From: Desulfobacteraceae bacterium
Lineage (GTDB): Bacteria > Desulfobacterota > Desulfobacteria > Desulfobacterales > UBA11574
Direction of reading: 5' to 3'
Assembly: GCA_002868985.1 (NCBI GenBank)
Contig: PKTV01000347.1
Location: 1-7,205 of the forward strand
DNA length: 7,205 nucleotides
The number at the start of each line of letters is the position of its first letter. Within the stretch, counting starts at the first letter, position 1. Below the pieces are notes generated by a model. The model saw nothing but the letters and a program-made list of their open reading frames with translations. It was not told where the DNA came from and ran no database searches. Made by a program: the position numbers and the translations under genes. Of the stretch, positions 1 to 5,227 are shown one piece after another.

Positions 1-63
1 AACCGACACAACCTGTAAAATCAATATTCAAGTTTCACAAACAAATTTTTATGTAAACTCATA

Positions 64-113
64 ACATGGTGGTGTTCTCAAACGATGTTAGCAGTGAAAA
101 ATCATCGCCATGT
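64..113 (+). other. Imperfect stem-loop upstream of aroB
   Basis: The arms at 64-74 and 103-113 can pair over 11 positions in RNA, nine Watson-Crick and two G-U, around a 28-nt loop. Only four T follow the 3' arm, so it is a poor intrinsic terminator. It could be the end of an upstream transcript or part of an aroB leader, but it could also be chance. No gene end is visible in 1-205 and I recognise nothing else there apart from the aroB ribosome binding site. Confidence 0.2.
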
Positions 114-205
114 GTTTTCAAAAAAGGGGGACCTCGATTTGTTATTGCCCTTTTCATACATTTTGATAATAAAAGAGCATACTATCGACAATACAGGAGC
201 CTTAG

Positions 206-1234
206 ATGAAAACCCTCGAAATTCACGGCAGCACCGGTGATTCCTTCATACACGTAGGCGAAACCCTCCGGAACCTGGAAAAATACATTCCATCGGAAAA
301 TATGGTCTTAATCACCGACAAAAATGTAAAGCAATTTTATGAGAATGAATTCCCGCCGCATCCGGTCATTACAATTGACACTGGCGAAAAAATAAAAAAC
401 CTCGATACGGTCCGAGATATCTATGAAAAATTGGTGACCTTAGGAGCTGACCGCTCAACATTCATTGTCGGCATCGGCGGCGGCATTGTTTGCGATATTG
501 CAGGTTTTGTTGCTTCAACCTATTTGCGGGGCGTAAGGTTCGGTTTTGTCTCTTCAACCCTCCTTTCACAGGTCGATGCCAGTGTTGGCGGCAAAAACGG
601 CGTGAACTTCAAAAACTATAAAAATATGATCGGCGTTTTCAATCAGCCCGAATTTGTGATCTGTGATCTGAACCTTTTGAACACGCTGCCAAAGAAAGAA
701 ATCTTGAACGGCATGGCGGAGATCGTCAAGCATGGCGCCATCGAAGATGCGAGCCTTTTTGAGTATCTTGAAAAACATTCTCAGAAAGCTTTGGCCCTCG
801 ACATCGACGTCATCGGAAAACTGGTTTATGATTCCATCACCATTAAAGCCGCCATTGTAAATCAGGATGAATTGGAAAAAGGAGAACGCCGAAAACTCAA
901 TTTTGGGCATACCTTCGGGCATGCTTTTGAAAAAACAAGCGGTGTTCCTCACGGTGAAGCCGTCAGCGCCGGCATGGTCGCAGCATCACAGCTTTCCGTA
1001 AAAAGAGGCCATCTTTTAGCCAAAGACGCCGAAAGGATTGAAACACTGCTTCAGAAGATCGGGCTCCCTGTCAGAATCCAAGCTGAAGGGAAATCAATCC
1101 TCGATGCCCTTAAAAAGGATAAAAAACGAAAAGGAGACCGTATATATTTTGTATTGCTCGATGAAATCGGAAATGCCTTTGTGGACCAAATTCCGATAAA
1201 AGAGATTGAGGCCGTAATACACTATTTTTCTTAG
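206..1234 (+). CDS. aroB: 3-dehydroquinate synthase (AroB)
   Basis: Cytoplasmic, NAD- and metal-dependent enzyme that converts DAHP to 3-dehydroquinate, the second step of the shikimate pathway. The 342 aa is slightly below the common 345-370. The glycine-rich nucleotide motif GIGGGIVCDIAGF is at residues 89-101, followed by STYLRG (104-109) and the STLLSQVDASVGGK block (117-130), which contains active-site D124 and K130. The three expected metal ligands are present: E172 in GMAEIVKHG, H235 in NFGHTFGH and H249 in PHGEAV. DKKRKG (305-310) matches the conserved C-terminal segment. A CAGGAG ribosome binding site at 194-199, 6 nt upstream, supports this ATG. It stands alone, with no other shikimate gene in view. 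The Cys in GGGIVCD, where many AroB have Gly, looks like a subfamily trait and not damage. Sugar-phosphate cyclase relatives such as 2-epi-5-epi-valiolone synthases are less likely given the AroB-like motifs. Confidence 0.96.
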   Translation: MKTLEIHGSTGDSFIHVGETLRNLEKYIPSENMVLITDKNVKQFYENEFPPHPVITIDTGEKIKNLDTVRDIYEKLVTLGADRSTFIVGIGGGIVCDIAGFVASTYLRGVRFGFVSSTLLSQVDASVGGKNGVNFKNYKNMIGVFNQPEFVICDLNLLNTLPKKEILNGMAEIVKHGAIEDASLFEYLEKHSQKALALDIDVIGKLVYDSITIKAAIVNQDELEKGERRKLNFGHTFGHAFEKTSGVPHGEAVSAGMVAASQLSVKRGHLLAKDAERIETLLQKIGLPVRIQAEGKSILDALKKDKKRKGDRIYFVLLDEIGNAFVDQIPIKEIEAVIHYFS

Positions 1235-1240
1235 CTACCC

Positions 1241-1547
1241 AGGTTGTCAGGTTCACAGTTCAGGGTTAAGGATTGTTTCGCTTTGAGCTGGGTCGCATTT
1301 TATAATATCACTTAAAATAATTGATGGGCCCATGAACGACAGCAGTTATCATTAATGTACCACGCCTCAATATCTTAAAACCGTTCAGTTTTTATCAGTG
1401 GATCATCTCCAATTGAGTAAGTGTGATCCCAAAGAGAACAAGGGGACAAGGCTTGACCCCCTGAATCCCTGGACCCTCTTCTCCAACTAAATTGGAGAAG
1501 AACCTTATCAGTTATCCTTGAACCGTCAACCATGGAACTTTGAACCT
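1241..1547. repeat. Element A: inverted pair of degenerate heptamer-repeat blocks
   Basis: The left block, 1241-1276, holds five 7-nt units of the form NGGTTCA-like, with one extra C at 1248. The right block, 1512-1547, holds five units of TGAACCN type, the reverse complement, with one extra T at 1540. The two could pair in a transcript. Next to the right block, at 1453-1478, are three longer, more degenerate units of the pattern TGA..CCC. The interior is A+T-rich and has no plausible gene. It starts 6 nt after the aroB stop codon, so it may act at the 3' end of that transcript. The same heptamer type recurs at 7007-7192. Function unknown. Confidence 0.7.
1477..1501. other. Perfect 10-bp hairpin inside element A
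   Basis: The arms TCTTCTCCAA (1477-1486) and TTGGAGAAGA (1492-1501) are perfect reverse complements separated by the 5-nt loop CTAAA. No T-run follows on either strand, so it does not qualify as a standard intrinsic terminator. It lies between the degenerate TGA..CCC units and the right heptamer block. It could be an RNA-processing or 3'-end stabilising structure for the aroB transcript, or a protein-binding dyad. Confidence 0.6.
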
Positions 1548-1565
1548 GAGTAGCGGCGATACATC

Positions 1566-1594
1566 TTGACACCAGGCGACTCAACTGTTATCGA
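1566..1594 (+). promoter_or_regulatory. Candidate sigma-70 promoter for the solute-binding protein gene
   Basis: A perfect -35 box TTGACA (1566-1571) is followed by a 17-nt spacer and a weak -10 TATCGA (1589-1594). The -10 is preceded by TGT (1586-1588), an extended -10 arrangement that could compensate. Transcription would start near 1600 and leave a leader of about 145 nt before the start codon at 1747. The rest of the leader, 1600-1732, shows no riboswitch that I recognise. This is a pattern match only. Confidence 0.4.
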
Positions 1595-1732
1595 GCAAAA
1601 TTGTAATCTTGATCCATAAAGTAAGCCTGTTTTATCCCGATGAAGCGGTGTTTTTGCGTTTGGTCGGTTATGACAATCTGTATTAAATCAAGGATAAAGC
1701 CCATTCGGTTTTCAATTTTAACAAAATAAATT

Positions 1733-1738
1733 AGGAGG
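1733..1738 (+). promoter_or_regulatory. Ribosome binding site that decides the start of the binding protein
   Basis: AGGAGG lies 8 nt before the first of two adjacent ATG codons (1747 and 1750). The spacing favours the first. Either choice changes only one residue ahead of the signal peptide. Confidence 0.8.
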
Positions 1739-1746
1739 TTGGGAGC

Positions 1747-2496
1747 ATGATGAAAAAATTTTCGTGGCTCATGGCAGTTGTTCTGGCATTTTTTTTGATT
1801 TCAAGCGGTAATGTGTTCGCCAAAGAATTTATCAACGGTATCGATGCCAACTTTCCACCCTTTGCCTATGTGGACAAAGCAGGAAAGCCCGGTGGCTTTG
1901 ATATTGATTCGGTGGACTGGATCGCAAAAAAAATGGGGTTTACGGTCAAACACCAGCCCTTGGACTGGGATGGGATCATTCCCAATCTGGTGGCAAAAAA
2001 GATCGACTTTATCGCTTCGGGAATGAGCATCACGCCCGAACGACAGAAAGTGGTCACCTTTAGTATTCCGTATTGGACAATCAAGCAGGTCTTTGTGGCA
2101 AAAAAGGATTCCAAACTGACGGTGGACCAGGTGTTAAAAGGCAAAAAGCGTCTGGGAGTTCAGCGCGGAACCAGCGAAGCGGAATGGCTTAAAGACACTG
2201 CCGCCAAAAAAGGCTGGGATTTCGAACTGGTTTACTATGACTCCGCACCTCTGGCCGTTGAAGACGTTGTCAACGGTCGTATTGCTGCCGCCGCAATGGA
2301 CGATGCACCGGCAATGGACGCAGCAAGTAAAAAACCCGTCAAGATTCTCGGCACCTTCGGTATGCATGACGAAGAATTCGGTTATGCGGTTCGCAAGCAG
2401 GATACCGAACTGCTGGACACGCTCAACAAAGGGCTGAAAATGCTCATGGCGGATCCTTATTGGGATGAGCTGGTTAAAAAATACCTCAGGAAATAG
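1747..2496 (+). CDS. Periplasmic solute-binding protein of a polar amino acid ABC transporter (SBP family 3)
   Basis: Periplasmic receptor that captures a ligand, probably an amino acid, and delivers it to the importer encoded downstream. Residues 1-25 form a Sec signal peptide: KK, a hydrophobic core, then cleavage after VFA. There is no lipobox Cys, so it should be soluble. The family-3 signature GGFDID is at 49-54. Ligand-contact landmarks of the fold are present: aromatic ANFPPFAY (34-41), WDG (74-76), SGMSITPER (91-99) whose R99 normally holds the ligand carboxylate, GTSEAEW (141-147), and D185/D186, where an acidic residue normally holds the amino group. The length of 249 aa is normal. 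A terminator follows, and the permease genes begin 244 nt downstream on the same strand. The exact substrate cannot be read from the sequence. Cyclohexadienyl dehydratases share this fold, but the transporter context argues against that here. Confidence 0.93.
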   Translation: MMKKFSWLMAVVLAFFLISSGNVFAKEFINGIDANFPPFAYVDKAGKPGGFDIDSVDWIAKKMGFTVKHQPLDWDGIIPNLVAKKIDFIASGMSITPERQKVVTFSIPYWTIKQVFVAKKDSKLTVDQVLKGKKRLGVQRGTSEAEWLKDTAAKKGWDFELVYYDSAPLAVEDVVNGRIAAAAMDDAPAMDAASKKPVKILGTFGMHDEEFGYAVRKQDTELLDTLNKGLKMLMADPYWDELVKKYLRK

Positions 2497-2534
2497 CCGG
2501 TCCAAATCATTGCCCGGAAACAAAGGATAGACTG

Positions 2535-2570
2535 GGAAGGCGTCAGGTTAACCTGCGCCTTCCTTTTTTT
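2535..2570 (+). terminator. Intrinsic terminator after the binding-protein gene
   Basis: GGAAGGCG (2535-2542) pairs perfectly with CGCCTTCC (2556-2563). An inner stem CAGG/CCTG closes a TTAA loop, with one bulged T at 2543. Seven T follow at 2564-2570. This is a textbook Rho-independent terminator 38 nt after the stop codon, and it separates the binding-protein transcript from the permease-ATPase-permease operon. Partial read-through would give more binding protein than membrane complex. Confidence 0.9.
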
Positions 2571-2658
2571 CGTAAGAATTTAGCTTTTTGAAAATTTGTC
2601 GCTTCAGATAGGACTAAATTTTTGATGAAAGAACTTGAACCAAATTGAAAATCGTCAA

Positions 2659-2686
2659 TTGTTTCTACCTGAAACTCCTTTAACAT
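2659..2686 (+). promoter_or_regulatory. Weak candidate promoter for the permease operon
   Basis: TTGTTT (2659-2664), a 16-nt spacer and TAACAT (2681-2686) is the best sigma-70-like pair I see between the terminator and the permease. Each box matches only part of the consensus. A small dyad, AATTGA at 2644-2649 and TCAATT at 2655-2660, overlaps the -35, and GTTTCTACC occurs twice (2661-2669 and 2727-2735). A promoter is expected here because a terminator precedes the operon, but its exact position is uncertain. Confidence 0.2.
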
Positions 2687-2740
2687 CGTTTTGTTCCAAA
2701 AATCAAAACAGTTCCCGTTTTTGAAGGTTTCTACCCAACA

Positions 2741-3409
2741 ATGATTGATGCACTTATCGCCATTTTTGAAGCGCTCCCCTACCTGTTGAAAGGTGCTCTG
2801 GCCACCTCAGGCATCGTTATCGGCGCCATGGGGCTCGGTCTGGTTATGGGGGTTCACATGGCCGTTGGACAGGTATACGGCAATCGCCCCACCCGTTGGT
2901 TCGTGGGTCTTTACGTTTGGTTTTTCAGGGGAGTACCGGTTCTGGTGCTTTTGTTTCTTTTTTACTTTGGATTGTTCGCCCTTATCGGACTGAATCTGAG
3001 CGCCTTTGCTGCATCTATCCTTGTTCTGGGCATGACAACGGCAGCGTACCAGTCTCAAATTTTCAGAGGCGCAATTCTCTCGTTGCCCAAAGGGCAGCTT
3101 CAAGCTGCCAGGGCATTGGGAATGAGCGATATCAAAGCCATTATCAGCATTATTTTGCCCCAGGCTTTGAGGTTTTCCATACCCGCCTGGTCCAACGAGT
3201 ATTCCATTATCCTCAAGGATTCCGCCCTTGCATTTGTTCTCGGAACTTCTGAAATCATGGCGCGTAGCCATTTTGTTGCCTCACGGACGTATCACCACCT
3301 GCCCCTTTACATAACGGCAGGATGCATTTATTTTCTTCTGACCTGGCTTGGGGTTCGGGCGTTATTGAAACTGGAAGCAAAGGTACGTATACCTGGGTAT
3401 TCTCAGTAA
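2741..3409 (+). CDS. Amino acid ABC transporter permease, HisM/GlnP family (first permease)
   Basis: Inner-membrane channel subunit of the importer, expected to pair with the homologous permease at 4187-4852. At 222 aa it has the usual length and about five membrane segments, roughly at residues 14-40, 55-80, 84-103, 155-172 and 187-208. Family landmarks are FRGVPVLVLLFLFYFG (62-77) and the cytoplasmic loop RGAILSLPKGQ (109-119) running to ILPQA (138-142). The coupling EAA motif reads QAARALG (121-127), so its usual glutamate is glutamine. The upstream motif commonly AEIxRGA reads SQIFRGA, also without Glu. No strong ribosome binding site is close: GAAGG at 2723-2727 lies 13 nt away. The start is chosen because the N-terminus aligns well with the family. 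The ATPase gene follows after 9 nt. Confidence 0.92.
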   Translation: MIDALIAIFEALPYLLKGALATSGIVIGAMGLGLVMGVHMAVGQVYGNRPTRWFVGLYVWFFRGVPVLVLLFLFYFGLFALIGLNLSAFAASILVLGMTTAAYQSQIFRGAILSLPKGQLQAARALGMSDIKAIISIILPQALRFSIPAWSNEYSIILKDSALAFVLGTSEIMARSHFVASRTYHHLPLYITAGCIYFLLTWLGVRALLKLEAKVRIPGYSQ

Positions 3410-3418
3410 AGGAAAAAT

Positions 3419-4186
3419 ATGACAAAGCCCAAAAAACCGATTCTGCGTGTCGAAAATATCTGTAAGATTCTCGGGGGAAAAGAAATCCTCAAATCCGTAT
3501 CTTTGAGTCTTTACAAGGGGGAATTAAAGGTGCTCATTGGACCCTCGGGCGCCGGCAAAAGCACCCTTTTGCAATGCATCAATTTCCTTATTCCTCCGGA
3601 TAAAGGGCGTGTGTGGCTGGAAGAGACTGAAATCCAAAGCCACAAAAAACGTGAACTTTATACATTTCGGCAGCAGGTCGGCATGATCTTTCAGGACTTC
3701 AACCTTTTCGATCATTTGAATGCACTGGAAAATGTCGCCATTGCACTTCGAAAAGTTAAAAAGATGAGCCGGCAGGCGGCCCGGGATTGCGCTGTTGCCG
3801 AACTTGAACGAGTGGGACTGGGGGATAAAACCACGCTGTATCCGGCTGAGCTGTCCGGCGGTCAGAAGCAACGGGTTTCCATTGCCAGAGCCCTTGCCAT
3901 GGAACCCAAAATCATGCTTCTGGACGAACCCACATCCGCCCTCGATCCGGAACTAATCGGCGAAGTGTTGTCGGTTATCCGGAATCTGGCCCAAGGGGGA
4001 ATGACCATGATTCTGGCCACCCATCAGATCGGTTTTACCCGATCTTTGGCCGATGAAGTGCTTTTCATGGAAAACGGCAGTATTATTGAACAGGGAACAC
4101 CCGAAGATCTCCTTTCTCCGGACGCATGTACCCGTTCCAGAGATTTCTGCAGCCGACTCAATGAACTCTATGAAGAGGGTGTATAA
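3419..4186 (+). CDS. Amino acid ABC transporter ATP-binding protein (HisP/GlnQ family)
   Basis: Cytoplasmic ATPase whose dimer powers the importer. All nucleotide-binding elements are intact: Walker A GPSGAGKST (41-49), Q-loop Q92 in IFQDFNLF, ABC signature LSGGQKQR (145-152), Walker B IMLLDE (165-170) with catalytic E170, D-loop SALD (173-176) and switch histidine H202 in ATHQIGF. The 255 aa is typical for GlnQ/HisP types without a C-terminal regulatory domain. The AAAGGA at 3408-3413, overlapping the stop codon of the first permease, is 5 nt before the start. The stop codon abuts the ATG of the second permease directly, so the three genes are surely co-transcribed and probably translationally coupled. 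Confidence 0.96.
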   Translation: MTKPKKPILRVENICKILGGKEILKSVSLSLYKGELKVLIGPSGAGKSTLLQCINFLIPPDKGRVWLEETEIQSHKKRELYTFRQQVGMIFQDFNLFDHLNALENVAIALRKVKKMSRQAARDCAVAELERVGLGDKTTLYPAELSGGQKQRVSIARALAMEPKIMLLDEPTSALDPELIGEVLSVIRNLAQGGMTMILATHQIGFTRSLADEVLFMENGSIIEQGTPEDLLSPDACTRSRDFCSRLNELYEEGV

Positions 4187-4852
4187 ATGGACACCATCTT
4201 TTTTACAGATCAGTTGATCCCGGCCCTGAACCGGGGATTAATCATGTCCATAAAGCTCATCATCCCATCGGCATTGATCGGTCTGATGCTCGGAATTGTC
4301 ATCGGAACACTGCGAACATTCGGCCACTCTGCCGTTCGAAAAGCAGCCAACGGATATGCCATCATTTTCAGGGGAACCCCCTTGGTGGTACAACTCTTTT
4401 TACTCTATTTCGGACTCCCTAACCTTGGCATTTATTTAGACGCTTATACAGCAGCCGTCATTGGCTTTATTTTGTGCAGCGGCGCTTACCATTCCGAATA
4501 TATTCGGGGCAGCCTTTTGTCCATCAAAAAAGGACAATTTTTGGCAGCACAATCCATGGGATTTTACACCTTTAAAACCATGTTCAATATCATCGTTCCA
4601 CAGGCGGTTCGACGGGCCTTGCCCGGCTGTGGAAACGAGATCATATATTTGATCAAATATTCATCTCTGGCCTATATCATTACCTGTATCGAGCTGACCG
4701 GTGAAGGCAAGATCATTGCCACCCGAACCTTTAGGTATACAGAGGTTTTTCTGGTCATCGGGTTTTATTATCTGGTTCTGGTGACCATGGCCTCGTTCGT
4801 TCTGCAAAAACTTGAAGAAAGGTTCAAGGTTCCTGGATTTGGGAAAGCTTAG
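4187..4852 (+). CDS. Amino acid ABC transporter permease, HisQ/HisM family (second permease)
   Basis: Second membrane subunit of the importer, 221 aa, homologous to the one at 2741-3409. It has the same landmarks: FRGTPLVVQLFLLYFGLP (61-78), SEYIRGSLLSIKKGQ (103-117), IIVPQA (135-140) and the C-terminal ERFKVPGFG. About five membrane segments lie near residues 18-42, 57-78, 86-103, 155-170 and 185-207. The EAA motif is LAAQSMG (119-125), with leucine for glutamate. Its upstream glutamate (E104) is kept, unlike in the first permease. The start codon directly follows the ATPase stop. The ribosome binding site, GAGGGT at 4175-4180, lies inside the last codons of the ATPase. No clear intrinsic terminator follows; a 20-bp palindrome starts 13 nt after the stop. 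Confidence 0.93.
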   Translation: MDTIFFTDQLIPALNRGLIMSIKLIIPSALIGLMLGIVIGTLRTFGHSAVRKAANGYAIIFRGTPLVVQLFLLYFGLPNLGIYLDAYTAAVIGFILCSGAYHSEYIRGSLLSIKKGQFLAAQSMGFYTFKTMFNIIVPQAVRRALPGCGNEIIYLIKYSSLAYIITCIELTGEGKIIATRTFRYTEVFLVIGFYYLVLVTMASFVLQKLEERFKVPGFGKA

Positions 4853-4864
4853 TACATGTATTCT

Positions 4865-4884
4865 TAAATACGATATCGTATTTA
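4865..4884. promoter_or_regulatory. 20-bp perfect palindrome downstream of the importer operon
   Basis: The sequence taaatacgatatcgtattta is identical to its reverse complement over all 20 positions. As RNA it would give an 8-bp stem with an AUAU loop. It is A+T-rich and lacks a T-run, so it is a weak terminator. It looks more like a binding site for a dimeric regulator, or a replication or maintenance protein site. A shorter palindrome, TACATGTA (4853-4860), lies just before it. No adjacent regulator gene shows what might bind. Confidence 0.5.
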
Positions 4885-4920
4885 TAACTTGCTTTATTCA
4901 TTCTATATACGTAAAAGTTC

Positions 4921-4958
4921 AAAGTGCCTAAAGTGAACTAAAGTGCCTAAAGTTAAGG
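4921..4958 (+). repeat. 19-bp tandem repeat, two copies, in the left arm of element C
   Basis: Copies at 4921-4939 and 4940-4958 agree at 16 of 19 positions and share their first 14 bases. Each 19-mer is itself made of two similar halves starting AAAGTGCCT and AAAGTGAACT or AAAGTTAAGG. The block is thus four degenerate 9/10-nt units in a row. Confidence 0.7.
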
Positions 4959-4986
4959 TATTCTAACAATTTTAATTATAATTGAT

Positions 4987-5001
4987 CGCGCTGAAAGCGC
5001 G
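4987..5001. other. GC-rich short hairpin within element C
   Basis: CGCGCT (4987-4992) and AGCGCG (4996-5001) pair perfectly around a GAA triloop, in otherwise A+T-rich surroundings. Neither strand has a following T-run, so it is not called a terminator. It may be part of the folded structure of the repeat element. Confidence 0.45.
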
Positions 5002-5181
5002 CTCCTCAACCCTGGCCCAGACCGGTCACCAATACAATATACTCAAAAAGTTATGTTTGTAATGGTCCATAAGCCAGATCAATATATGAACGATTCTCAC
5101 CAGGGCGGGCTTTAGCTCATTTTAGGCACTTCAAACTTTAAACTTTTGGACTTCAGCTTATACGGAATAGTGTCCAGATAA

Positions 5182-5199
5182 AAACACATCATCGTGTTT
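5182..5199. promoter_or_regulatory. Possible operator-like dyad upstream of the dehydrogenase gene
   Basis: AAACAC (5182-5187), six bases and GTGTTT (5194-5199) form a perfect 6+6 dyad that ends 28 nt before the start codon. That is a typical place for a repressor site or a leader hairpin. No convincing promoter boxes were found next to it, and six-base arms can occur by chance. Confidence 0.25.
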
Positions 5200-5227
5200 A
5201 TGAATTAGAGCACTAAGATTACCAAAT

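Larger units (their letters stand above)
4914..5139. repeat. Element C: 226-bp inverted-repeat element in the spacer before glcD
   Basis: The left arm 4914-4943 matches the reverse complement of the right arm 5110-5139 at 26 of 30 positions, with no gaps. The shared core is AAGTGCCTAAA. Just inside the right arm, CCAGGG (5100-5105) can pair with CCCTGG (5010-5015). The interior holds a short GC-rich hairpin (4987-5001) and the small palindrome GACCGGTC (5020-5027), but no credible ORF. It is built like elements A and B but from a different unit. It ends 88 nt before the dehydrogenase start, so it may affect that gene's promoter. It could be a MITE-like relic or a folded 3' region of the importer transcript. 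Confidence 0.65.

Noticed and set aside
1301..1306. Perfect TATAAT in element A
   Set aside because: No acceptable -35 lies at 16-18 nt upstream, the context is A+T-rich and the next gene is over 400 nt away.
1344..1357. 14-mer AGTTATCATTAATG nearly repeated at 6948-6961
   Set aside because: One mismatch in 14 A+T-rich bases is expected by chance in a 7-kb window.
1241..1547. CRISPR array
   Set aside because: The repeats are 7 nt, degenerate and directly adjacent, with no regular spacers and no cas genes nearby.
1375..1584. 69-codon minus-strand ORF in the spacer after aroB
   Set aside because: It runs through the hairpin and heptamer blocks, resembles no family I know and lacks a good ribosome binding site. 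It is best seen as an open frame in repeat DNA.
1747..2496. Periplasmic cyclohexadienyl dehydratase instead of a binding protein, suggested by nearby aroB
   Set aside because: The fold is shared, but the downstream permease and ATPase genes and the intact ligand-binding landmarks fit a transporter receptor better.
2807..3271. 154-codon minus-strand ORF opposite the first permease
   Set aside because: Low-complexity polar translation without a recognisable domain, antisense to a clear permease gene. The same applies to the antisense frames at 566-952, 2134-2523 and 3524-3871.
4820..4840. Heptamer-like AGGTTCA AGGTTCC units near the end of the second permease
   Set aside because: They encode the conserved C-terminal RFKVPG motif of the permease, so the resemblance to the spacer heptamers is explained by coding.
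4987..5001. GC-rich hairpin as terminator of the importer operon
   Set aside because: There is no T-run on either strand and it lies 134 nt after the stop codon, so it is listed only as a hairpin.
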